NCBI GenBank assembly: GCA_022825005.1
Contig: JAJDYU010000053.1
Location: 1-64,000, forward strand
DNA length: 64,000 nucleotides
Origin: Acidimicrobiia bacterium
Lineage (GTDB): Bacteria > Actinomycetota > Acidimicrobiia > Acidimicrobiales > Bin134
Direction of reading: 5' to 3'
The notes below the pieces were generated by a model. The model saw only the letters and a program-made list of their open reading frames with translations. It ran no database searches and was not told where the DNA came from. The position numbers and the translations under genes were made by a program. Of this stretch, positions 34,676 to 42,970 are shown piece after piece. The stretch's first letter is position 1; each line of letters starts with the position of its first letter.

Positions 34676-35320
34676 TTACGCGTCAGCGGCGTCGTCGGCC
34701 ATCTCGGTTGCCCGATCGATCCCCAGGGTCACCAGGAGATCCTCGTGCAGCTCGAACCACACCTCATGGTATGAATCCATGGAGGGTTTCGTAAACCAGT
34801 TAATGTCGCCGCCCTGCACCCGGGTCAGCGCGTTGTCGAGCCGCCCTCCATAGTGGCCGAATCGGTCTAGCGCATCGGCCAAGCGGGCAATGATCGGCTG
34901 AACCCGCTGGTTGATCTCGGCCAGACGGGCAATGACCGCGGCGTCGTAGTCGGAATCGGTGTGGTCGTTGAGGGTCTGGTCGCCGCGCACTTGGAAATCG
35001 GTGCAGACCTCTTTCAACTGTGGATCCAGCACCCGAAACGACTCGTATTGCTCCTGGATGAGGGTTTTGGTGCCAGAACTCTCGATTTCGGCGGCCACTA
35101 GACGCTCGGCTTCGGCCCTGCCCTCTCCGAGCAGCATCCACCCCTGGGCTCGCTTCCCGTCCCGGTAGCGCACCCACCCCCGCTCGCCCAGCTCGCTCAA
35201 AACTCCCGCTGCTTGTGTCGCCGACAAGCCGGTGGCCAGGGCCACAGATTCAGCGTCGGCCATGCCCTTGGTGCGCAGCGCATAGAGGACGCGCCCCTCC
35301 ATCCCAGACGAGTACGGCAC
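34676..35320 (-). CDS. Winged-helix-like hypothetical regulator
   Basis: A 214-residue soluble protein. The first 70 residues look like a MarR/DprA-type winged helix: MEGRVLYALRTKGMADAESVALATGLSAT, then a recognition-like helix VLSELGERGWVRYRDG. The rest is helical and acidic, with conserved-looking blocks HTDSDYDAAVIARLAEIN and DALDRFGHYGGRLDNAL that I do not recognise as a ligand domain. The start is GTG 35320 or ATG 35302. It sits 9 nt before dapA and 4 nt after the SURF1 gene, so it might sense a metabolite of either; this is speculative. Confidence 0.7.
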   Translation of the reverse strand: MPYSSGMEGRVLYALRTKGMADAESVALATGLSATQAAGVLSELGERGWVRYRDGKRAQGWMLLGEGRAEAERLVAAEIESSGTKTLIQEQYESFRVLDPQLKEVCTDFQVRGDQTLNDHTDSDYDAAVIARLAEINQRVQPIIARLADALDRFGHYGGRLDNALTRVQGGDINWFTKPSMDSYHEVWFELHEDLLVTLGIDRATEMADDAADA

Positions 35321-35324
35321 CAGT

Positions 35325-36080
35325 TCAGCCTACTTCCACTTCTCGATCCCGGTCTCCGGGGCGACCCAGGCGGCGCAGGATGAGGGGGTAGCCCACGGCG
35401 GTGATGGTGGCGAAGACGAACCACTGAACGGCGTAGGCCAGATGCGAGCCCTCCCCGAGATCGGGAGGCGGGACGGGGACGGGGAGGTCGCCCCCTGAAG
35501 GCGACTGTGCTTGCAGCTGCACGTACACCGGAAGCAGGGGGCCATCGATCTGCTGGGACAGGCGGGCTAGGTCGACTCGGGCCATTTCGGTTAGCACTCC
35601 ACCAGAGGGATCAGCCTGCTGAAGCCCAGCGGCGGTGACCGTAGATCGAGCCAGCCCGATCACCTCCACTTGGCCGGCCAGTGGCGCAAACTCTGCGGGG
35701 GTGGCGCCAGTGCCCGCCCCATGGGGAATCCAGCCTCGGTTGACGGCCACCACCTCCCCGGATTGCAGTCGCAGCGGGGTGAGCACCCAGTATCCGGCAG
35801 ACCCCTGGTAGCTGCGATTGCGGATGAGCACCTGATCCCCGGGCTGGTAGACGCCGGTGGCCCGGACCGGGCGGAACTCAAGCTCGTCGCCGGAATCGTA
35901 GGCATCGCCGACCCCCACCAGATCCTGCAATTGGACAACGGGGAGTTGGCTGCGATCGGTGATAGTGCTGTTGCGATCCCGGCGCTCAGACAGTCGGTGG
36001 AGCTGCCAGAACCCGGCGGTGATCATGGCAGCTATGGCCAGCAGCACCGCGATGCTCATTAGGAGGCGCCGAAACGACAC
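35325..36080 (-). CDS. SURF1-family protein
   Basis: A 251-residue membrane protein with one N-terminal (about 7-27) and one C-terminal (about 215-235) transmembrane helix around a periplasmic domain. This is the SURF1/Shy1 topology. Family features are GFWQLHRLSERRDRN, FRPVRATGVYQPG, GYWVLTPLRLQSGEVVAVNRGWIP, and HLAYAVQWFVFA at the C-terminal helix. SURF1 proteins assist haem a insertion into cytochrome oxidase. GTG start, 13 nt after dapB. Confidence 0.92.
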   Translation of the reverse strand: MSFRRLLMSIAVLLAIAAMITAGFWQLHRLSERRDRNSTITDRSQLPVVQLQDLVGVGDAYDSGDELEFRPVRATGVYQPGDQVLIRNRSYQGSAGYWVLTPLRLQSGEVVAVNRGWIPHGAGTGATPAEFAPLAGQVEVIGLARSTVTAAGLQQADPSGGVLTEMARVDLARLSQQIDGPLLPVYVQLQAQSPSGGDLPVPVPPPDLGEGSHLAYAVQWFVFATITAVGYPLILRRLGRPGDRDREVEVG

Positions 36081-36093
36081 AGCTTGGTCGCAG

Positions 36094-36864
36094 CTAGATA
36101 TCCAGCAAGGCGTCGAGGCCGACGATAAGTCCGGAGCGGTCGGGGGCGGCTTTCACCGCGGCCAGCACACCGGGCATGAACGAGGCGCGGTCGGTGGAGT
36201 CCTGGCGGATGGTAAGGGTTTGGCCCTCGGCGCCCAAGATCACCTCATGATGGGCCACCATGCCCCTCATGCGCACGGCGTGGACTCGGATGCCAGCAGG
36301 GCCCTCGGCCCCCCGAACGCCGGACAGCATCTCGTGCTCGGTGGGATCGGGGGCCCAGTCGCCCGAGGCGGCCGCCATCTTCTCCACGGTGAGCCGGGCG
36401 GTGCCCGAGGGAGCGTCGATCTTGGCGTCGTGGTGTAGCTCGATCACCTCGGCGGTGTCGAAGTAGGGCGCGGCCAGTTCGGCAAACCTCATCATCAAAA
36501 CGGCGCTGATGGCGAAGTTGGGGGCGATGATGCACGCCCGCTCTGCGGTGGTGAAGGCCGCGTGGAATCGCTCCAAGTCGCCGTCGGTGAACCCGGTGGT
36601 GCCCACCACAGCGTGGATATGCTGTTCGGCCAGCCAGACCAGATTGTCTCGGGCGGCTTCGGCGATGGTGAAGTCCACCACGACGTCGGCACCGGCATCG
36701 GCCACCGCTTGGCGGTCGGCCACCGAATCCACTCCGCCCGCAGACGCACCCACGCAGTTGGGGTCCACTGAGGCCACCAATTCCAGATCGGGGTCAGCGG
36801 CAACCGCCTCGCAGACGGTGGCCCCCATTCTCCCTCCCGCGCCGAACACCCCTACCCGGATCAT
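36094..36864 (-). CDS. dapB: 4-hydroxy-tetrahydrodipicolinate reductase
   Basis: Second step of the diaminopimelate pathway, NAD(P)H dependent, 256 residues. The N-terminal Rossmann motif GVFGAGGRMG, the VDFTIAEA and GTTGFTDGDL segments and the catalytic region ELHHDAKIDAPSGTA are conserved. It lies 63 nt after pnp; many actinobacteria have an M16 peptidase gene between the two. Confidence 0.95.
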   Translation of the reverse strand: MIRVGVFGAGGRMGATVCEAVAADPDLELVASVDPNCVGASAGGVDSVADRQAVADAGADVVVDFTIAEAARDNLVWLAEQHIHAVVGTTGFTDGDLERFHAAFTTAERACIIAPNFAISAVLMMRFAELAAPYFDTAEVIELHHDAKIDAPSGTARLTVEKMAAASGDWAPDPTEHEMLSGVRGAEGPAGIRVHAVRMRGMVAHHEVILGAEGQTLTIRQDSTDRASFMPGVLAAVKAAPDRSGLIVGLDALLDI

Positions 36865-36927
36865 GAACGAGACGATATAGGGCTGAACCGTGAGAATTCG
36901 GCTCAGAAAAAGAAGCGGAAGGCTGGG

Positions 36928-39399
36928 TTAGCGCGGCGCCCGGTCTCGGTCGCGGCCGCGACCTCCTCCTCGACGGTGCGAGCCACCGCCCGGCCCGAGA
37001 TCGCCGAACTCGTCGCGCAGCTGGGACTCGAAGTCGTCTTCAAAGGATGCCGCCTGGGATGGGCCGTCCCAGTCGCTTCGATCGCGGCCACCACGGTCGC
37101 TCGACCGGCGGCCGTCGCGGTCGCGGCCCCCACGGTCATCGCGGCGGTCGTCACGACGACCCCGACGATCATCACGATCCCGGCCACCACGGTCATCAGA
37201 CCGGCGGCTGTCGCGGTCGTCGCTGCTGTCGTCGCCGGTCAGCTTGAGGCTGATCTTGCCGTTGGGGTCGATGTCTTCCACGACAACCTCAAGGTCATCG
37301 CCCAAGGCGACCACGTCCTCAACCCGTTCAACCCGGCGACCCCGGCCCAACTTGGAGATGTGCACCAAGCCATCGCGGCCCGGGAGGATGTTCACGAACG
37401 CCCCGAATGCAGTGATGTTCACAACCTTGCCGTTGTAAACCTCCCCAACATCGGCAGTGGGCGGGTCGAGGATGAGGCGGATCTGGCGCTCGGCCTCCTC
37501 AACGCAGTTCCGATCGGGCGATGAGATGGTGACAATGCCGGCGTCTTGGGCGTCGTCCACGTTCACCTCGGCGCCGGTTTCGGCCTGGATGGTGTTGATG
37601 ACCTTGCCCTTAGGCCCGATGACCTCGCCGATCTTGTCCAGCGGGATCTCGAACTTGACGATCTTCGGCGCAGTGGGCCGCACATCGTCTCGGGGGGCGT
37701 CGATGGCCCCAGCCATGACCTCCAAGATCTTGAGCCGGGCATCACGGGCCTGATTGAGCGCACCGGCGAGCACGTCGGCCGGCAGCCCGTCGATCTTGGT
37801 GTCGAGCTGGAGGGCGGTAACGAAATCGGCCGTGCCGGCCACCTTGAAGTCCATGTCGCCAAAGGCATCCTCGGCGCCCAAGATGTCGGTCAGCGTGGTG
37901 TATTTGCCCTCGTGGAAAACCAACCCCATGGCGATGCCAGCCACTGGCGCCTTGATGGGCACGCCCGCGTCCATCAGCGACAGGGTTGACGAGCACACCG
38001 AGCCCATCGAAGTGGAGCCGTTGGACGAGAGCACCTCCGACACCAGGCGCAGCGTGTAGGGGAAATCGTCCATGGAGGGGATCACCGGGACCAAGGCCTT
38101 CTCGGCCAGCGCCCCGTGTCCGATCTCTCGGCGCTTCGGGCCCCGCATGAAGCCGGTTTCACCGGTGGAGTACGGCGGGAAGTTGTAGTGGTGGATGTAG
38201 CGCTTCTTGTCGATGGGGTCGATCCCGTCGATCATCTGGTCCATCCGGGCGGTCCCCAGCGTCGTGATATTGAGCACCTGGGTTTCTCCCCGCTCGAACA
38301 GCCCGGAACCGTGAGCGGTGTCCACAACCCCGACCTCAGATCCGAGTGGCCGGAGATCCGCTGCCTCCCGGCCGTCGATGCGCACGCCGTCTTGCACGAT
38401 GCGAGTGCGGACAATGCTCTTGGTGAGCGAGCGGACGGCAGCTGAGATCTGCTTGTCAGCCCCCTCGACCTCGGCAAACCGCTCGGCCAACGCCACGGCG
38501 ATCTCCTCTTTGGCCTGCGACTCGGCCTCTTGGCGCTCCGCTTTGTCGGCAATGGACATGGCCGCGGCCAGCTTGTCGGCACCGACCTCGGCCACCGCGG
38601 TCTCGACCTCGGGGGTGTAGTCCACCTGGAGCTCGTACTCCATGGGGGGCTTGACCCCGGCAGTGGCGATCAATCGGCGCTGGAGGCCCACCGCTTCTTT
38701 GATCCACTCCTTGGACCGCTCCAGGCCCTCGGCCAGGGCGGCCTCGTCCACTTTGGGAGTTCCGTTGCTGTAGAGCTCCCAACCGGCCTCGGTTCCGTTG
38801 GCCTCTACCATCATGATGGCCACGTCGCCGTCGTCCAGAACACGGCCGGCCACCACCATCTCGAAGGTGGATTCGGCGCCCTCGGCGTAGGTGGGGTGGG
38901 GAATCCACTCACCATCGGCGCTGTGAGCCACTCGCACCGCGCCGATCGGGCCGGCGAACGGGATACCCGAAATGCTGAGTGCCGCCGATGCGCCGTTTAT
39001 GGCGATCACGTCATAGGGGTTCTCCTGGTCGGCGCCCAGGACGGTTCCAACCACGTGGATCTCGTTGCGGAACCCGTCGGGAAACGAGGGCCGCAGCGGC
39101 CGATCGATCAGGCGGCACGTCAGAATGGCCGACTCGGGGGCCCGGCCTTCCCGACGGAAGAACGAGCCGGGGATCTTGCCCGCGGCATACATCCGCTCTT
39201 CGATGTCGACGGTGAGGGGGAAGAAATCTGCTCCCTCACGAACGCGGCGGGCCGCGGTTGCGGTCACCAGGATGGTGGTGTCGCCCATGCGGGCCACTAC
39301 GGCCCCGTCAGCCTGGCCAGCCAGGCGACCTGCCTCAAAGGACAGGGTTTTGTCTTCGGCACCGCTTACGGCGGCCGAGACGGTGATGGCTTCCGCCAT
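36928..39399 (-). CDS. pnp: Polyribonucleotide nucleotidyltransferase with long Arg/Asp-rich tail
   Basis: Phosphorolytic 3'-5' exoribonuclease of 823 residues. It has two RNase PH domains joined by a helical linker (RAPESAILTCRLIDRPLRPSF; GKRYIHHYNFPPYSTGE-like block), then KH (VKFEIPLDKIGEVIGPKGK) and S1 (GEVYNGKVVNITAFGAFV) domains. The last 102 residues form an Arg-Asp-Gly-rich low-complexity tail ending in a Gly-Arg repeat. The start is ATG 39399 after GAGAGGAGCAAAC. The leader folds into strong hairpins, reminiscent of known pnp autoregulation. It follows rpsO, the usual order. Confidence 0.95.
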   Translation of the reverse strand: MAEAITVSAAVSGAEDKTLSFEAGRLAGQADGAVVARMGDTTILVTATAARRVREGADFFPLTVDIEERMYAAGKIPGSFFRREGRAPESAILTCRLIDRPLRPSFPDGFRNEIHVVGTVLGADQENPYDVIAINGASAALSISGIPFAGPIGAVRVAHSADGEWIPHPTYAEGAESTFEMVVAGRVLDDGDVAIMMVEANGTEAGWELYSNGTPKVDEAALAEGLERSKEWIKEAVGLQRRLIATAGVKPPMEYELQVDYTPEVETAVAEVGADKLAAAMSIADKAERQEAESQAKEEIAVALAERFAEVEGADKQISAAVRSLTKSIVRTRIVQDGVRIDGREAADLRPLGSEVGVVDTAHGSGLFERGETQVLNITTLGTARMDQMIDGIDPIDKKRYIHHYNFPPYSTGETGFMRGPKRREIGHGALAEKALVPVIPSMDDFPYTLRLVSEVLSSNGSTSMGSVCSSTLSLMDAGVPIKAPVAGIAMGLVFHEGKYTTLTDILGAEDAFGDMDFKVAGTADFVTALQLDTKIDGLPADVLAGALNQARDARLKILEVMAGAIDAPRDDVRPTAPKIVKFEIPLDKIGEVIGPKGKVINTIQAETGAEVNVDDAQDAGIVTISSPDRNCVEEAERQIRLILDPPTADVGEVYNGKVVNITAFGAFVNILPGRDGLVHISKLGRGRRVERVEDVVALGDDLEVVVEDIDPNGKISLKLTGDDSSDDRDSRRSDDRGGRDRDDRRGRRDDRRDDRGGRDRDGRRSSDRGGRDRSDWDGPSQAASFEDDFESQLRDEFGDLGPGGGSHRRGGGRGRDRDRAPR

Positions 39400-39444
39400 G
39401 TTTGCTCCTCTCCGGACCATGCGAGGTCCGAGCGAGCCCACGGA

Positions 39445-39501
39445 GCCAGTTCCCAGTTGGAGAGGCCCAGCCTGACTCGGCCCCTTCAACTGGCAGCTGG
39501 C
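39445..39501 (-). promoter_or_regulatory. Long stem-loop in the rpsO-pnp leader
   Basis: On the minus strand GCCAG-CTG-CCAGTTG pairs with CAACTGG-GAA-CTGGC, giving 12 base pairs around a symmetric internal loop. The apical region contains a second GC stem (AGGGGCC with GGGCCTCT). A smaller GGACC...GGTCC hairpin follows before the pnp ribosome-binding site. The position and shape resemble the RNase III-cleaved leader that mediates PNPase autoregulation in other bacteria. Confidence 0.5.
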
Positions 39502-39534
39502 CTCTCTCTAGGCCCGCATATCTGTTTTCATAAG

Positions 39535-39548
39535 GTCGCCTAGGCGAC
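39535..39548. other. 14-bp perfect palindrome after rpsO
   Basis: GTCGCC and GGCGAC meet with TA in the centre, 9 nt past the rpsO stop. There is no T-run, so it is a weak terminator candidate. It may be a processing site or protein-binding palindrome. Confidence 0.3.
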
Positions 39549-39557
39549 ACCCGATTC

Positions 39558-39827
39558 TCAGCGGCGAAGTCCGAGTTCGGCGATAATGCCTCGGTACCGC
39601 TCCACGTCGTTGTCCTTGACGTAGTCCAGCAGTCGTCGCCGACGACCCACCATCATCAGCAGGCCCCGCCTGCTGTGGTGGTCTTTCTCATGCACCTTGA
39701 GATGCTCGGTGAGGTGATTGATGCGCTCAGTTAGCAAAGCGATCTGAACCTCTGGCGAGCCCGTATCGGTGTCATGCAGGCGATGCTGTTCGATCGTCGC
39801 GGTCTTTGACAGTAGCTTCTCGGCCAT
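39558..39827 (-). CDS. rpsO: 30S ribosomal protein S15
   Basis: An 89-residue primary 16S rRNA-binding protein, full family length. The S15 signature is clear ([46 protein letters not shown]). It precedes pnp as in most bacteria. ATG start; the upstream TGAG-rich leader gives only a weak ribosome-binding site. Confidence 0.97.
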   Translation of the reverse strand: MAEKLLSKTATIEQHRLHDTDTGSPEVQIALLTERINHLTEHLKVHEKDHHSRRGLLMMVGRRRRLLDYVKDNDVERYRGIIAELGLRR

Positions 39828-39969
39828 CCCTACTCAGTGTGTCCGTCGGTCAAAAAACGGGCGAATGCACAACTCAATGTATTTCGAGGCAGTGCCTATG
39901 CCCGGGGGACCCAGTAAAGCTACCACTCACAGGGTTGAAACACCTACCTGAGCGATTTGGGAGATACTG

Positions 39970-40842
39970 GTGCCTGTGAAGGTGGTGTCCTTCGGGAGCC
40001 TCAACTACGACCTGTCCATCTGGCTCGACCGGCTTCCCGGTCCCGACGAAACGCTGAGAGCCCAGCGAATGGAGGCGTTCTCCGGGGGCAAGGGGGCCAA
40101 CCAGGCTACGGCTGCGGCCCGGCTCGGGGCCGAAACGCACATGGTGGGCTGCGTGGGCGACGACGACCGGGGCCGCTGGCTGCTGGATGTGCTCAACGAA
40201 AGCGGCGTGGACACCGGTTTCGTCCGCGTCGTCGAGGAGCCTACCGGTACGGCACTGCCGCTCATTTCTCCGGTGGATGTCTCCATCGTCATCGTGGCCG
40301 GGGCCAACTCCAGCACTGGGGTGGCCGACGCTGATGCCGCTGCGGAGCTGATCGCCGCCGCCGATGTGCTCCTGCTGCAAGGCGAGGTGGGGGCGGCTGG
40401 GGCCCGGCGGGCCGCCCAGGCCGCCCGGTCGGGGGGAACCGCAGTGGTGTTCAACCCGGCTCCCGTGGATCCGTTTCTGGTCGAGGCCGTCGTGCCGCTT
40501 ACCGACGTCTTGTTGGTGAACCGGGCCGAGCAAACCCAGATCGATGCGATAGGCCCCGAGACCGGTCATTGCGACACCGTCGTCACATTGGGCGGCCGAG
40601 GCGCTCAGGTCGACGACGTTGTGATTCCCTCCTACCCCGCAAAAGTGGTCGACCCAACCGGCGCGGGCGATGCCTTCTGCGGCGCCCTGGGTGTCGCCCT
40701 GGCTGAAGGACGCCCCCTTATCGAGGCCGCCCGCTTCGCCAACGCCGCCGGTGCCCTCGCCGTGGCAACCCCCGGCGCTCAACCCTCCATGCCCACAAGG
40801 GCCGCAGTCAACGCCCTGCTAGATGGCCGCTCTAGCCCTTGA
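39970..40842 (+). CDS. PfkB-family carbohydrate kinase (ribokinase-like)
   Basis: A 290-residue sugar or nucleoside kinase. PfkB signature 1 is FSGGKGANQATAAARLG near residue 38, and signature 2 is DPTGAGDAFCG near residue 219, with the catalytic Asp. The substrate cannot be told from the sequence; ribose, fructose-like sugars or nucleosides are all possible. The start is GTG 39970 without a clear ribosome-binding site. It is divergent from rpsO, and its 3' end overlaps the convergent LLM oxidoreductase gene by 11 bp. Confidence 0.88.
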   Translation: MPVKVVSFGSLNYDLSIWLDRLPGPDETLRAQRMEAFSGGKGANQATAAARLGAETHMVGCVGDDDRGRWLLDVLNESGVDTGFVRVVEEPTGTALPLISPVDVSIVIVAGANSSTGVADADAAAELIAAADVLLLQGEVGAAGARRAAQAARSGGTAVVFNPAPVDPFLVEAVVPLTDVLLVNRAEQTQIDAIGPETGHCDTVVTLGGRGAQVDDVVIPSYPAKVVDPTGAGDAFCGALGVALAEGRPLIEAARFANAAGALAVATPGAQPSMPTRAAVNALLDGRSSP

Positions 40843-41941
40843 GGGCGGGCATTACGTGGGTGGCGGTGAGGCGGATGCTTTCCATGACCTTGTCGTGGGG
40901 AATGGCGTAGGGGTTCATCATGCACAACAGCAGGTCGACGCCCAGATCGGCGAACCCCTGGCATAACTCGATGCACTGGTCGGGATCGCCGGCAATGGCC
41001 ACTCCCTGTTCCACCAGGTCCTCGATGCTGAACGTGGTATCCCAATCGGCGTCCGCGGTCATGCCGGGCAGATACCGGAGATAGTTCCAGTCGCCGAGCT
41101 CGGCACCCTCTTCTTGGAGCATCTCGGCCACACTGCCCACCAGCTTGAAAGCCACCGTGGGGTACCACCAGAACGACTCCCGGGCATTCTCGTAGGCCTC
41201 GGCGGTGGTGGGCGCGCAGTGGTACATGGCGAAGGTGGCCACACGGTCGTTCACGTAGCCGCCCACCGGGTTCTGGCAGGCCGTCACCGCGTCGCGATAC
41301 ATGCCGACTCGCATAGCCAGCTCTTCCAGCGACACGCCGGCGCTGAACGACAGCAGCCCCATCCCCATCTCCCCCACCAGTTGATGGGTCTCTCGGCTGC
41401 CCGTGGCGGCCCAAATCGGGGGATGGGGCTTCTGCACTGGCTTGGGCAGAACCCGGCGACGAGGCATCGACCAGTACTGGCCTTCGAACTCGTATTCGTC
41501 ATTCAACCAGCAACCCGCGATGTGCCCGACGGCCTCAGCCCACATGGCCCTGGTCTCCCGGGGGTCGATCCCGAATCCCTCAAGCTCGGCTCGGGTGGTG
41601 GAGCGGCCGGTGCCGAATTCCACCCGTCCCCCGCTGATCACATCCAGCGTGGCCGCCGACTCGGCGCTGCGGACCGGGTGGTTGTAGGGCTTGGGAGTCA
41701 GGCGCACCCCGTAGCCCAGCCGTATCTGCTCGGTGAGCGAGGCCACTGCGCCATAGAGCACTTCGGGGTTGGAGCTGTGAGACATCTCCTCCAGAAAGTG
41801 GTGCTCCACCGTCCAGAAGCTGTGGTACCCAAGCTGATCGGCCAGCACTGCCTGCTGGATGAGCTCCTGGTACCGAAGCTGCTCACTGTCATGGTGCCAC
41901 GGCCGGGGTACGGGAATTTCCGAGAAAAGAGCTAACTCCAT
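40832..41941 (-). CDS. LLM-class flavin-dependent oxidoreductase
   Basis: A 369-residue luciferase-like monooxygenase-fold protein. Typical features are the FWTVEHHFLEEMSHSSNP segment near residue 40, GYGVRLTPKPYNHPVRSAESAATLDVISGGRVEFGTGRS-type strands (quoted in parts: LDVISGGRVEFGTGR), and PHPPIWAATGS. It binds FMN or F420; acidimicrobia and their relatives often use F420, so both remain open. Substrate unknown. It is 5 nt downstream of ribF, which makes FMN/FAD; the link is suggestive only. Confidence 0.88.
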   Translation of the reverse strand: MELALFSEIPVPRPWHHDSEQLRYQELIQQAVLADQLGYHSFWTVEHHFLEEMSHSSNPEVLYGAVASLTEQIRLGYGVRLTPKPYNHPVRSAESAATLDVISGGRVEFGTGRSTTRAELEGFGIDPRETRAMWAEAVGHIAGCWLNDEYEFEGQYWSMPRRRVLPKPVQKPHPPIWAATGSRETHQLVGEMGMGLLSFSAGVSLEELAMRVGMYRDAVTACQNPVGGYVNDRVATFAMYHCAPTTAEAYENARESFWWYPTVAFKLVGSVAEMLQEEGAELGDWNYLRYLPGMTADADWDTTFSIEDLVEQGVAIAGDPDQCIELCQGFADLGVDLLLCMMNPYAIPHDKVMESIRLTATHVMPALKG

Positions 41942-41946
41942 ACGAG

Positions 41947-42900
41947 TCAGCGGGAAGGTTCCGCCATCAAGATTTCCCGGGACAAAGCAACGTCAATGCG
42001 GAGTTGTCTAACCAGGGACTCGATGCCGTCGAAGCGGTGCTCGCTTCTGAGCAGCTCCACGAACTCTACTCTGGCCTCCTCGCCGTAGAGGTCGCCGTCA
42101 AAATCCAGCAGATGCGCCTCAAGCAGCGATTGCTGGGCGTGCTCGTAGAAGGTTGGGCGTCGGCCGATGTTGATGGCGGCCATGTATTGGGACCCGTCGG
42201 GACGGGTATACCAGCCGGCGTAAACCGCGTCGGCGGGCCAGGCCATAGCCATTGACACCGGGATGTTGGCGGTGGGAAATCCGATAGTCATCCCCCGCCG
42301 ATCCCCCAGCACCACCTTGCCCCTGATCTCGTGGTAGCGCCCCAGCATGGCCGCCGCCGTGCGGACGTCCCCGCCGGCCAGCGCTCGTCGCACCGCGGTG
42401 GAGGACACCGGCTCGGGCCACTTCTCATCATGATGAAGGAGGTTCACCGCGTGAACTTCAAAGCCCATCTCCATGCCGAATTTCCGCAACGTGTCGATGT
42501 TTCCCAGTCGCGCCCGGCCGAAGTGGAAGTCTTCGCCCACCACCACACTCCGAACCCGCAGCCTCTTCACAAACACCTCGCGCACGAATTCCTCCGGCAT
42601 TGTGTGGGCCCGATCCGGGGAGAACTCGATCAGGTACACGTACTCAATGCCGGCCGCCTCGAGCAGTTCCAGCTTCTGATCGAGGGAGTTCAGCAGCTTT
42701 GGGGCGTTCTCGGGCCGAAGGACCAGCGCCGGGTGGCGGTCGAAGGTGACCACTGCGGGGGCCACGCCCAGCCGTTCTGCCTCGGAGAGAAGCTGATTGA
42801 TGACAGCCTGATGTCCGACATGGACACCGTCGTACACCCCGATGCTGGCGGCGGTCTCCTCAATGCCTTCCAAGAGGCCAGAGTCTTCGATGACCTGCAC
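41947..42900 (-). CDS. ribF: Bifunctional riboflavin kinase / FMN adenylyltransferase
   Basis: Makes FMN then FAD. It has 317 residues from GTG 42900. The N-terminal adenylyltransferase domain carries SIGVYDGVHVGHQAVI and VVVGEDFHFGRARLG, and the C-terminal kinase domain carries VVLGDRRGMTIGFPTANI and AINIGRRPTF. The open frame runs 41 codons farther upstream, into the truB end, but the family N-terminus fits GTG 42900. TACCGT (-10) lies 8 nt before that GTG and TTGTCC 19 bp upstream of it, consistent with a leaderless transcript. Confidence 0.93.
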   Translation of the reverse strand: MQVIEDSGLLEGIEETAASIGVYDGVHVGHQAVINQLLSEAERLGVAPAVVTFDRHPALVLRPENAPKLLNSLDQKLELLEAAGIEYVYLIEFSPDRAHTMPEEFVREVFVKRLRVRSVVVGEDFHFGRARLGNIDTLRKFGMEMGFEVHAVNLLHHDEKWPEPVSSTAVRRALAGGDVRTAAAMLGRYHEIRGKVVLGDRRGMTIGFPTANIPVSMAMAWPADAVYAGWYTRPDGSQYMAAINIGRRPTFYEHAQQSLLEAHLLDFDGDLYGEEARVEFVELLRSEHRFDGIESLVRQLRIDVALSREILMAEPSR

Positions 42901-42970
42901 CGCGCTGCACGGTAGCGGCCGAAGCGCCAAACTGGACAATCCCGCTCGGACCAAGGCCGCTAACGGGGGA

